A stretch of 64,000 bases of DNA from Litoditis marina (Eukaryota > Nematoda > Chromadorea > Rhabditida > Rhabditidae), in assembly GCA_964036275.1 (NCBI GenBank), contig CAXIWQ010000254.1:212965-276964 (forward strand), given 5' to 3'. Shown in pieces: positions 12,108 through 23,400 of the stretch (position 1 is the stretch's first letter; each line of letters starts with the position of its first letter). Position numbers and translations under genes: made by a program. Below the pieces are notes generated by a model. The model was not told where the DNA came from. It saw nothing but the letters and a program-made list of their open reading frames with translations, and did no database searches.

Positions 12108-12151
12108 GTAGCTGGGAGCAACAGACTTGATAGCCGTATGAACTTTTTTCT
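12108..12151 (+). repeat. Subunit II of the monomer (44 bp)
   Basis: This runs from GTAGCTGGGAGC to the end of the long T-tract (monomer bases 65-108). It aligns to subunit III at about 23 of 36 positions, sharing GTAGCTG, AG, the AGA core, ATA and CCG, and to subunit I at about 24 of 36. It carries dyad II, which sits at the position homologous to dyad I. Confidence 0.8.
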
Positions 12152-14231
12152 GTAGCTGCAAGGCAAAGAGGTAATAACCGCGTTAATTTGTCTTTTGTGG
12201 CTGTGCGCCACAGAATAGATTGTCGTATCAGGTTTTTGTAGCTGGGAGCAACAGACTTGATAGCCGTATGAACTTTTTTCTGTAGCTGCAAGGCAAAGAG
12301 GTAATAACCGCGTTAATTTGTCTTTTGTGGCTGTGCGCCATAGGATATAAAGTCGTATTAGGTTTTTGTAGCCATGAGCAACAGACTTGATAGCCGTATA
12401 AACTTTTTTCTGTAGCTGCAAGGCAAAGAGTCGATAACCGCGTTATATCGTAATTTTTGGCTGTGTGCCACAGAATAGATAGTTGTATTGGGTTTTTCTA
12501 GCTGGGAGCAACATACTTGATAGCCATATAAACTTTTTTCTGTAGCTGCACGGCAAAGAGTCAATAACCGCGTTAATTTGTCTTTTGTGGCTGTGCGCCA
12601 CAGAATATAAAGTCGTATTAGGTTTTTGTAGCTGGGAGCAACATACTTGATAGCCGTATAAACTTTTTTTCTGTAGCTGCAAGGCAAAGAGGTAATAACC
12701 GCGTTAATTTGTCTTTTGTGGCTGTGCGCCACAGAATATAAAGTCGTATTAGGTTTTTGTAGCTGGGAGCAACAGATTTGATAGCCGTATGAAATGTTCT
12801 CTGTAACTGCAAGGCAAAGAGTCAATAACCGCGTTAATTTGTATTTTGTGGCTGTGCGCCACAGAATATAAAGTCGTATTATGTTTTTGTAGTTGGAAGC
12901 AACAGACTTGATAGCCGTATGATTTTTTTTTTTGTAGCTGCAAGTCAAAATGTCAATAACCGCGTTAATTCGTCTTTGTGGCTGTGCGCCTCAGAATAGA
13001 TTGTCGTATTAGGTTTTTGTAGCTGGGAGCAACAGATTTGATAGCCGTATGAAATGTTCTCTGTAACTGCGAGGCAAAGAGTCAATAACCGCGTTAATTC
13101 GTCTTTTGTGGCTGTGCGCCACAGAATATATAGTCGTATTAGGTTTTTGTAGCTGGGAGCAACAAACTTGATAGCCGTATGAACTTTTTTCTGTAGCTGC
13201 AAGGCAAAGAGGTAATAACCGCGTTAATTTGTCTTTTGTGGCTGTGCGCCACAGAATAGATTGTCGTATCAGGTTTTTGTAGCTGGGAGCAACAGACTTG
13301 ATAGCCGTATGAACTTTTTTCTGTAGCTGCAAGGCAAAGAGGTAATAACCGCGTTAATTTGTCTTTTGTGGCTGTGCGCCATAGGATATAAAGTCGTATT
13401 AGGTTTTTGTAGCCATGAGCAACAGACTTGATAGCCGTATAAACTTTTTTCTGTAGCTGCAAGGCAAAGAGTCGATAACCGCGTTATATCGTAATTTTTG
13501 GCTGTGTGCCACAGAATAGATAGTTGTATTGGGTTTTTCTAGCTGGGAGCAACATACTTGATAGCCATATAAACTTTTTTCTGTAGCTGCACGGCAAAGA
13601 GTCAATAACCGCGTTAATTTGTCTTTTGTGGCTGTGCGCCACAGAATATAAAGTCGTATTAGGTTTTTGTAGCTGGGAGCAACATACTTGATAGCCGTAT
13701 AAACTTTTTTTCTGTAGCTGCAAGGCAAAGAGGTAATAACCGCGTTAATTTGTCTTTTGTGGCTGTGCGCCACAGAATATAAAGTCGTATTAGGTTTTTG
13801 TAGCTGGGAGCAACAGATTTGATAGCCGTATGAAATGTTCTCTGTAACTGCAAGGCAAAGAGTCAATAACCGCGTTAATTTGTATTTTGTGGCTGTGCGC
13901 CACAGAATATAAAGTCGTATTATGTTTTTGTAGTTGGAAGCAACAGACTTGATAGCCGTATGATTTTTTTTTTTGTAGCTGCAAGTCAAAATGTCAATAA
14001 CCGCGTTAATTCGTCTTTGTGGCTGTGCGCCTCAGAATAGATTGTCGTATTAGGTTTTTGTAGCTGGGAGCAACAGATTTGATAGCCGTATGAAATGTTC
14101 TCTGTAACTGCGAGGCAAAGAGTCAATAACCGCGTTAATTCGTCTTTTGTGGCTGTGCGCCACAGAATATATAGTCGTATTAGGTTTTTGTAGCTGGGAG
14201 CAACAAACTTGATAGCCGTATGAACTTTTCT
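12150..14231 (+). repeat. 1,041-bp tandem duplication (8 monomers) in copy 2
   Basis: 12,150-13,190 and 13,191-14,231 are consecutive and near-identical. Copies 1 and 3 have one equivalent. The junction is visible at about 13,165-13,191: CAACAAACTTGATAGCC is of the later type, but the following GAACTTTTTTCTG is of the earlier type. This is a recent out-of-register duplication. Confidence 0.85.
12152..12196 (+). repeat. Subunit III of the monomer (45 bp)
   Basis: This runs from GTAGCTGCAAGG across the monomer boundary to the first T-tract of the next monomer (bases 109-130 plus 1-23). It contains the ACCGCGTTA box, which is the homologue of GCCGTATGA in subunit II and GTCGTATTA in subunit I. 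Its counterpart of the dyad has decayed: GTAGCTGCAAGGCAAAG has no inverted symmetry. Confidence 0.8.
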
Positions 14232-15685
14232 CTGTAGCTGCAAGCCAACAAGTCGATAACCGCGATAATTTGTATTTTGTGGCTGTGCGCCACAGAATAG
14301 ATTGTCGTATTAGGTTTTTGTAGCTGGGAGCAACATATTTGATAGCCGTATGAACTGTTCTCTGTAGCTGCAAGGCAAAGAGTCGATAACCGCGTCAATT
14401 CGTATTTTGTGGCTGTGCGCCACAGAATAGATAGTCGTATTAGATTTTTGTAGCTGGGAGCAACATACTTGGTAGCCGTATAACCTTTTTCCTGTAGCTG
14501 CACGGCAAAGAGTCAATAACCGCGTTAATTTGTCTTTTGTGGCTGTGCGCCACAGAATAGATTGTCGTATTAGGTTTTTGTAGCTGGGAGCAACAGATTT
14601 GATAGCCGTATGAAATATTCTCTGTAACTGCGAGGCAAAGAGTCAATAACCGCGTTAATTCTTCTTTTGTGGCTGTGCGCCACAGAATATATAGTCGTAT
14701 TAGGTTTTTGTAGCTGGGAGCAACAGACTTGATAGCCGTATGAACTGTTCTCTGTAGCTGCAAGGCAAAGAGTCGATAACCGCGTTAATTTGTCTTTTGT
14801 AACTGTGCGCCACAGAATATAGAGTCGTATTAGGTTTTCGTAGCTGGGAGCAACAGACTTGATAGCCGTATGAATTTTTTTCTGTAGCTGCAAGGCAAAG
14901 AGGTAATAACCGCGTTAATTTGTCTTTTGTGGCTGTGCGCCACAGAATAGATTGTCGTATCAGGTTTTTGTAGCTGGGAGCAACAGACTTGATAGCCGTA
15001 TGAACTTTTCTCTGTAGCTGCAAGCCAACAAGTCGATAACCGCGATAATTCGTATTTTGTGGCTGTGCGCCACAGAATAGATAGTCGTATTAGGTTTTTA
15101 TAGCTGGGAGCAACATATTTGATAGCCGTATAACCTTTTTCCTGTAGCTGCACGGCAAAGAGTCAATAACCGCGTTAATTTGTCTTTTGTGGCTGTGCGC
15201 CACAGACTATAAAGTCGTATTAGGTTTTTGTAGCTGGGAGCAACAGACTTGATAGCCGTATGAACTTTTTTCTGTAGCTGCAAGGCAAAGAGGAAATAAC
15301 CGCGTTAATTTGTTTTTTTGTGGCTGTGCGCCACAGAATAGATTTCGTATCAGGTTTTTGTAGCTGGGAGCAACAGACTTGATAGCCGTATGAACTTTTT
15401 TCTGTAGCTGCAAGGCAAAGAGGTAATAACCGCGTTAATTTGTCTTTTGTGGCTGTGCGCCACAGAATAGATTGTCGTATCAGGTTTTTGTAGCTGGGAG
15501 CAACAGACTTGATAGCCGTATGAACTTTTTTCTGTAGCTGCAAGGCAAAGAGGTAATAACCGCGTTAATTTGTCTTTTGTGGCTGTGCGCCATAGGATAT
15601 AAAGTCGTATTAGGTTTTTGTAGCCATGAGCAACAGACTTGATAGCCGTATAAACTTTTTTTTGTAGCTGCAAGGCAAAGAGTCG

Positions 15686-18600
15686 ATAACCGCGTTATAT
15701 CGTATTTTGTGGCTGTGTGCCACAGAATAGATAGTTGTATTGGGTTTTTCTAGCTGGGAGCAACATACTTGATAGCCATATAAACTTTTTTCTGTAGCTG
15801 CACGGCAAAGAGTCAATAACCGCGTTAATTTGTCTTTTGTGGCTGTGCGCCACAGAATATAAAGTCGTATTAGGTTTTTGTAGCTGGGAGCAACAGACTT
15901 GATAGCCGTATAAACTTTTTTTTCTGTAGCTGCAAGGCAAAGAGATAATAACCGCGTTAATTTGTCTTTTGTGGCTGTGCGCCACAGAATATAAAGTCGT
16001 ATTAGGTTTTTGTAGCTGGGAGCAACAGATTTGATAGCCGTATGAAATGTTCTCTGTAACTGCAAGGCAAAGAGTCAATAACCGCGTTAATTTGTATTTT
16101 GTGGCTGTGCGCCACAGAATATAAAGTCGTATTATGTTTTTGTAGTTGGAAGCAACAGACTTGATAGCCGTATGATTTTTTTTTTGTAGCTGCAAGTCAA
16201 AATGTCAATAACCGCGTTAATTCGTCTTTGTGGCTGTGCGCCACAGAATAGATTGTCGTATTAGGTTTTTGTAGCTGGGAGCAACAGATTTGATAGCCGT
16301 ATGAAATGTTCTCTGTAACTGCGAGGCAAAGAGTCAATAACCGCGTTAATTCGTCTTTTGTGGCTGTGCGCCACAGAATATATAGTCGTATTAGGTTTTT
16401 GTAGCTGGGAGCAACAGACTTGATAGCCGTATGAACTTTTCTCTGTAGCTGCAAGCCAACAAGTCGATAACCGCGATAATTTGTATTTTCTGGCTGTGCG
16501 CCACAGAATAGATTGTCGTATTAGGTTTTTGTAGCTGGGAGCAACAGATTTGATAGCCGTATGAACTGTTCTCTGTAGCTGCAAGGCAAAGAGTCGATAA
16601 CCGCGTCAATTCGTATTTTGTGGCTGTGCGCCACAGAATAGATAGTCGGATTAGGTTTTTGTAGCTGGGAGCAACATACTTGGTAGCCGTATAACCTTTT
16701 TCCTGTAGCTGCACGGCAAAGAGTCAATAACCGCGTTAATTTGTCTTTTGTGGCTGTGCGCCACAGAATATGAAGTCGTATTAGGTTTTTGTAGCTGGGA
16801 GCAACAGACTTGATGGCCGTATGAACTTTTTTCTGTAGCTGCAAGGCAAAGAAGTAATAACCGCGTTAATTTGTCTTTTGTGGCTGTGCGCCACAGAATA
16901 TATTGTCGTATCAGGTTTTTGTAGCTGGGAGCAACAGACTTGATAGCCGTATGAATTTTTTTCTGTAGCTGCAAGGCAAAGAGGTAATAACCGCGTTAAT
17001 TTGTCTTTTGTGGCTGTGCGCCATAGGATATAAAGTCGTATTAGGTTTTTGTAGCCATGAGCAACAGACTTGATAGCCGTATAAACTTTTTTTTGTAGCT
17101 GCAAGGCAAAGAGTCGATAACCGCGTTATATCGTATTTTGTGGCTGTGTGCCACAGAATAGATAGTTGTATTGGGTTTTTCTAGCTGGGAGCAACATACT
17201 TGATAGCCATATAAACTTTTTTCTGTAGCTGCACGGCAAAGAGTCAATAACCGCGTTAATTTGTCTTTTGTGGCTGTGCGCCACAGAATATAAAGTCGTA
17301 TTAGGTTTTTGTAGCTGGGAGCAACAGACTTGATAGCCGTATAAACTTTTTTACTTATTAGGTTTTTGCAACATTAGCAACAGTATTAGGTTTTTGTAGC
17401 TGGGAGCAACGGACTTGATAGCCGTATAAACTTTTTTTCTGTAGCTGCAAGGCAAAGAGATAATAACCGCGTTAATTTGTCTTTTGTGGCTGTGCGCCAC
17501 AGAATATAAAGTCGTATTAGGTTTTTGTAGCTGGGAGCAACAGATTTGATAGCCGTATGAAATGTTCTCTGTAACTGCAAGGCAAAGAGTCAATAACCGC
17601 GTTAATTTGTATTTTGTGGCTGTGCGCCACAGAATATAAAGTCGTATTATGTTTTTGTAGTTGGAAGCAACAGACTTGATAGCCGTAATTTTTTTTTTGT
17701 AGCTGCAAGTCAAAATGTCAATAACCGCGTTAATTCGTCTTTGTGGCTGTGCGCCACAGAATAGATTGTCGTATTAGGTTTTTGTAGCTGGGAGCAACAG
17801 ATTTGATAGCCGTATGAAATGTTCTCTGTAACTGCGAGGCAAAGAGTCAATAACCGCGTTAATTTGTCTTTTGTGGCTGTGCGCCACAGAATATATAGTC
17901 GTATTAGGTTTTTGTAGCTGGGAGCAACAGACTTGATAGCCGTATGAACTTTTCTCTGTAGCTGCAAGCCAACAAGTCGATAACCGCGATAATTTGTATT
18001 TTCTGGCTGTGCGCCACAGAATAGATTGTCGTATTAGGTTTTTGTAGCTGGGAGCAACAGATTTGATAGCCGTATGAACTGTTCTCTGTAGCTGCAAGGC
18101 AAAGAGTCGATAACCGCGTCAATTCGTATTTTGTGGCTGTGCGCCACAGAATAGATAGTCGTATTAGGTTTTTGTAGCTGGGAGCAACATACTTGGTAGC
18201 CGTATAACCTTTTTCCTGTAGCTGCACGGCAAAGAGTCAATAACCGCGTTAATTTGTCTTTTGTGGCTGTGCGCCACAGAATATGAAGTCGTATTAGGTT
18301 TTTGTAGCTGGGAGCAACAGACTTGATGGCCGTATGAACTTTTTTCTGTAGCTGCAAGGCAAAGAAGTAATAACCGCGTTAATTTGTCTTTTGTGGCTGT
18401 GCGCCACAGAATATATTGTCGTATCAGGTTTTTGTAGCTGGGAGCAACAGACTTGATAGCCGTATGAACTTTTCTCTGTAGCTGCAAGCCAACAAGTCGA
18501 TAACCGCGATATTTCGTGTTTTGTGGCTGTGCGCCACAGAATAGATTGTCGTATTAGGTTTTTGTAGCTGGGAGCGACAGATTTGATAGCCGTATGAACT

Positions 18601-19098
18601 GTTCTCTGTAGCTGCAAGCCAAAGAGACGATAACCGCGTTAATTCGTATTTTGTGGCTGTGCGCCACATAATAGATAGTCGTATTAGGTTTTTGTATCTG
18701 GGAGCAACAGACTTGATAGCCGTATGAACTGTTCTCTGTAGTTGCAAGGCAAAGAGTCGATAACCGCGTTAATTCGTATTTTGTGGCTGTGCGCCACAGA
18801 ATAGATTGTCGTATTAGGTTTTTGTAGCTGGGAGCAACATACTCGATAGCCGTATAAACTTTTTTATATAGCTGCACGGTAAAGAGTCAATAACCGCGTT
18901 AATTTGTCTTTTGTGGCTGTGCGCCACAGAATAGTAAGTCGTATTAGGTTTTTGTAGCTGGGAGCAACAGACTTGATAGCCGTATAAACTTTTTTCTGTA
19001 GCTGCAAGGCAAAGAGTCAATAACCGCGTTAATTCGTCTTTTGTGGCTGTGTGCCACAGAAAAGATAGTTGTATTTGGTTTTTCTAGCTGGGAGCAAC
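15686..19098 (+). repeat. Family A super-repeat, copy 3 (partial, 3.4 kb)
   Basis: This is collinear with 1-3,410 at offsets +15,685 to +15,688, including the aberrant 86-bp insertion at 17,328-17,413. The match breaks after GGGAGCAAC at 19,098: copy 1 continues AGACTTG, while here the sequence reads GTACTTG and enters more diverged monomers. The break falls inside a monomer, as expected of unequal exchange between out-of-register copies. Confidence 0.85.
17328..17543 (+). repeat. 216-bp segment in copy 3, same as in copy 1
   Basis: This has the same aberrant junction as 1,641-1,856 (ACTTATTAGG at 17,353 corresponds to 1,666; offset 15,687). Because the breakpoint sequence is unusual and identical, the two copies share one ancestral event. 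It therefore works as a marker for relatedness of super-repeat copies. Confidence 0.85.
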
Positions 19099-20440
19099 GT
19101 ACTTGATAGCCGTATGAACTTTTTTTTGTAGCTGCAAGGCAAAGAGTCAATAACCGCGTTAATTTGTCTTTTGTGGCTGTGCGCCACAGAACATAAAGTC
19201 GTATTAGGTTTTTGTAGCCAGGAGCAACAGACTTGATAGCCGTATAAACTTTTTTCTGTAGCTGCAAGGCAAAGAGTCGATAACCGCGTTAATTCGTAAT
19301 TTGTGGCTGTGTGCCACAGAAAAGATAGTTGTATTGGGTTTTTCGAGCTGGGAGCAACATACTTGATAGCCGTATGAACTTTTTTTGTAGCTGCAAGGCA
19401 AAGAGTCAATAACCGCGTTAATTTGTCTTTTGTGGCTGTGCGCCACAGAACATAAAGTCGTATTAGGTTTTTCTAGCTGGGAGCAACATACTTGATAGCC
19501 GTATACACTTTTTTCTGTAGCTGCAAGGCAAAGAGTCAATAACCGCGTTAATTCGTATTTTGTGGCTGTGTGCCACAGAAAAGATAGTTGTATTAGGTTT
19601 TTGTAGTTGGGAGCAACAGACTTGATTGCCGTATGAGTTTTTTTTCTGTAACTGCAAGCCGAAGAGTCGATAACCGCGTTAATTCGTATTTCGTGGCTGT
19701 GCGCCACAGAATAGATAATCGTATTAGGTTTTTGTAGCTGGGAGCAACAGACTTGATAGCCGTATAAACTTTTTTCTGTAGCTGCAAGGCAAAGAGTCAA
19801 TAACCGCGTTAATTTGTCTTTTGTGGTTGTGCGCCACAGAATATAAAGTCGTATTAGGTTTTTGTAGTTGGGAGCAACAGACTTGATAGCCGTATGATTT
19901 TTTTTCTGTAGGTGCAAGGCAAAGAGTCAATAACCGCGTTAATTTGTATTTGGTGGATGTGCGCCACAAAATAGATTGTCGTATTAGGTTTTTGTAGCTG
20001 GGAGCAACAGACTTGATAGCCGTATGAACTTTTTTCTGTAGCTGCAAGGCAAAGAGTCAATAACCGCGTTAAGTCGTCTTTTGTGGCTGTGCGCCACAGA
20101 ATATACAGTCGTCTTAGGTTTTTGTATCTGGGAGCAACAGACTTGATAGCCGTATGAACTTTTTTCTGTAGCTGCAAGGCAAAGAGTCAATAACCGCGTT
20201 AAGTCGTCTTTTGTGGCTGTGCGCCACAGAATATATAGTCGTGTTAGGTCTTTGTAGCTGGGAGCAACATACTTGATAGCCGTATAAACTTTTTTTTGTA
20301 GCTTTACGGCAAAGAGTCAATAACCGCGTTAATTTGTCTTTTGTGGCTGTGCGCCACAGAATATGAAGTCGTGTTAGGTCTTTGTAGCTGGGAGCAACAT
20401 ACTTGATAGCCGTATAAACTTTTTTTTGTAGCTTTACGGC
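19099..20440 (+). repeat. Transitional block of diverged monomers between A1 and B1
   Basis: About ten monomers here differ from both neighbours: GTACTTGATAGCC (19,099), TTTCGAGCTGGG (19,341), CCGTATACAC (19,500), CTTGATTGCCGTATGAG (19,620), CGTATTTCGTGG (19,685), GGTGGATGTGCG (19,951) and GTCTTAGG (20,110). Most recur once in the same order at 58.1-58.79 kb (offset +39,066) and, for the later ones, around 59.8-60.4 kb (offset about +40,237). At its end come two monomers with GCTTTACGGC (20,301 and 20,431), the marker of family B. Confidence 0.75.
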
Positions 20441-20459
20441 AAAGAGTCAATAACCGCGT

Positions 20460-23400
20460 TAATTTGTCCTTTTGTGGCTGTGCGCCACAGAATATGAAGT
20501 CGTATTAGGTTTTTGTAGCTGGGAGCAACAGACTTGATAGCCGCATAAACTTTTCTCTGTAACTGCAAGCCAAAAAGTCGATAACCGCGTTAATTCGTAT
20601 TTTGTGGCTGTGCGCCACAGAATAGATTGTCGTATTAGGTGTTTGTATCTGGGAGCAACAGATTTGATAGCCGCATAAACTTTTCTCTGTAACTGCAAGC
20701 CAAAAAGTCGATAACCGCGTTAATTCGTATTTTGTGGCTGTGCGCCACAGAATAGATTGTCGTATTAGGTGTTTGTATCTGGAGCAACAGATTTGATAGC
20801 CGTATGAAATATTCTCTGTAACTGCGAGGCAAAGAGTCAATAACCGCGTTAATTCGTCTTTTGTGGCTGTGCGCCACAGAATATATAGTCGTATTAGGTT
20901 TTTGTAGCTGGGAGCAACAGACTTGATAGCCGTATGATTTTTTTTTTGTAGCTGCAAGTCAAAATGTCAATAACCGCGTTAATTCGTCTTTGCGGCTGTG
21001 CGCCACAGAATATATTGTCGTATTAGGTTTTTGTAGCTGGGAGCAACAGATTTGATAGCCGTATGAAATGTTCTCTGTAACTGCGAGGCAAAGAGTCAAT
21101 AACCGCGTTAATTCGTCTTTTGTGGCTGTGCGCCACAGAATATATAGTCGTATTAGGTTTTTGTTGCTGGGAAGCAACAGACTTGATAGCCGTATGAACT
21201 TTTCTCTGTAGCTGCAAGCCAACAAGTCGATAACCGCGATATTTGTTTTTGTGGCTGTGCGCCACAGAATAGATTGTCGTATTAGGTTTTTGTAGCTGGG
21301 AGCAACAGATTTGATAGCCGTATGAAATATTCTCTGTAGCTGCAAGGCAAAGAGTCGATAACCGCGTCAATTCGTATTTTGTGGCTGTGCGCCACAGAAT
21401 AGATAGTCGTATTAGGTTTTTGTAGCTGGGAGCAACAGACTTGATAGCCGCATAAACTTTTCTCTGTAACTGCAAGCCAAAAAGTCGATAACCGCGTTAA
21501 TTCGTATTTTGTGGCTGTGCGCCACAGAATAGATTGTCGTCTTAGGTGTTTGTATCTGGGAGCAACAGATTTGATAGCCGTATGAACTTTTATCTTTAAC
21601 TGCAAGCAAAAAGTCGATAACCGCGTTAATTCGTATTTTGTGGCTGTGCGCCACAGAATAGATTGTCGTATTAGGTGTTTGTATCTGGGAGCAACAGATT
21701 TGATAGCCGTATGAAATATTCTCTGTAACTGCGAGGCAAAGAGTCAATAACCGCGTTAATTCGTCTTTTGTGGCTGTGCGCCACAGAATATATAGTCGTA
21801 TAGGTTTTTGTAGCTGGAGCAACAGACTTGATAGCCGTATGATTTGTTTTTGTAGCTGCAAGTCAAATGTCAATAACCGCGTTAATTCGTCTTTGTGCTG
21901 TGCGCCACAGAATATATTGTCGTATTAGGTTTTTGTAGCTGGGAGCAACAGATTTGATAGCCGTATGAAATGTTCTCTGTAACTGCGAGGCAAAGAGTCA
22001 ATAACCGCGTTAATTCGTATTTTGTGGCTGTGCGCCACAGAATATACAGTCGTCTTAGGTTTTTGTATCTGGGAGCAAAAGGCAAAGAGTCAATAACCGC
22101 GTTAAGTCGTCTTTTGTGGCTGTGCGCCACAGAATATATAGTCGTGTTAGGTCTTTGTAGCTGGGAGCAACATAATTGATAGCCGTACAAACTTTTTTTT
22201 GTAGCTTTACGGCAAAGAGTCAATAACCGCGTTAATTTGTCTTTTGTGGCTGTGCGCCACAGAATATGAAGTCGTATTAGGTTTTTTGTAGCTGGGAGCA
22301 ACAGACTTGATAGCCGCATAAACTTTTCTCTGTAACTGCAAGCCAAAAAGTCGATAACCGCGTTAATTCGTATTTTGTGGCTGTGCGCCACAGAATAGAT
22401 TGTCGTATTAGGTTTTTGTTGCTGGGGAGCAACAGACTTGATAGCCGTATGAACTTTTCTCTGTAGCTGCAAGCCAACAAGTCGATAACCGCGATAATTT
22501 GTTTTTGTGGCTGTGCGCCACAGAATAGATTGTCGTATTAGGTTTTCGTAGCTGGGAGCAACAGATTTGATAGCCGTATGAAATATTCTCTGTAGCTGCA
22601 AGGCAAAGAGTCGATAACCGCGTCAATTCGTATTTTGTGGCTGTGCGCCACAGAATAGATAGTCGTATTAGGTTTTTGTAGCTGGGAGCAACAGACTTGA
22701 TAGCCGCATAAACTTTTCTCTGTAACTGCAAGCCAAAAAGTCGATAACCGCGTTAATTCGTATTTTTGTGGCTGTGCGCCACAGAATAGATTGTCGTATT
22801 AGGTGTTTGTATCTGGGAGCAACAGATTTGATAGCCGTATGAACTTTTCTCTTTAAACTGCAAGCCAAAAAGTCGATAACCGCGTTAATTCGTATTTTGT
22901 GGCTGTGCGCCACAGAATAGATTGTCGTATTAGGTGTTTGTATCTGGGAGCAACAGATTTGATAGCCGTATGAAATATTCTCTGTAACTGCGAGGCAAAG
23001 AGTCAATAACCGCGTTAATTCGTCTTTTGTGGCTGTGCGCCACAGAATATATAGTCGTATTAGGTTTTGTAGCTGGGAGCAACAGACTTGATAGCCGTAT
23101 GATTTTTTTTGTAGCTGCAAGTCAAAATGTCAATAACCGCGTTAATTCGTCTTTGTGGCTGTGCGCCACAGAATATATTGTCGTATTAGGTTTTTGTAGC
23201 TGGGAGCAACAGATTTGATAGCCGTATGAAATGTTCTCTGTAACTGCGAGGCAAAGAGTCAATAACCGCGTTAATTCGTCTTTTGTGGCTGTGCGCCACA
23301 GAATATATAGTCGTATTAGGTTTTTTGTTGCTGGGAGCAACAGACTTGATAGCCGTATAAACTTTTTTCTGTAGCTGCAAGGCAAAGAGTCAATAACCGC

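Larger units (their letters stand above)
12044..12173 (+). repeat. Reference monomer (130 bp) used for numbering
   Basis: This is a clean, common form of the monomer, counted from ATAACCGCG as base 1. Order of parts: CpG-rich ACCGCG box (4-9); first T-tract and dyad I (20-39); hypervariable window 1 (about 41-50, here AATATAAAGT); CGTATTAGG (51-59); second T-tract and dyad II (60-80); conserved ACTTGATAGCCGTAT (82-96); hypervariable window 2 with the longest T-tract (97-108); CTGTAGCTGCAAGGCAAAG (107-125); and a variable 5-base tail before the next ATAACC. Positions quoted elsewhere as 'monomer base n' use this scheme. Confidence 0.95.
7365..15685 (+). repeat. Family A super-repeat, copy 2 (8,321 bp)
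   Basis: This is the second copy of the super-repeat, 64 monomers long. It has an internal 1,041-bp tandem duplication (12,150-14,231) and lacks the 216-bp segment of copies 1 and 3. Its 7,365-9,006 part matches copy 3 at offset +8,321. After the missing 216 bp the offset becomes +8,538, and the match holds into the 18.9-19.1 kb region. Confidence 0.88.

Noticed and set aside
12066..12151. Intrinsic terminators formed by the dyads and T-tracts
   Set aside because: On the plus strand neither dyad is followed directly by a T-run, and on the minus strand the dyads are followed by A-runs. With no genes in the window such a role has no context.
12044..12173. A CENP-B box in the monomer
   Set aside because: I looked for TTCG followed by CGGG at CENP-B spacing on both strands. 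TTCG occurs in ATTCGTCTTTTG but without the downstream A and CGGG. Dyad I is a different motif.
21970..22179. Short plus-strand open frames (for example 21,970-22,179, 23,027-23,218, 24,195-24,410)
   Set aside because: They occur only where indels in the low-quality family B stretch or changed monomers remove the usual plus-strand stops. The translations are again satellite sequence.
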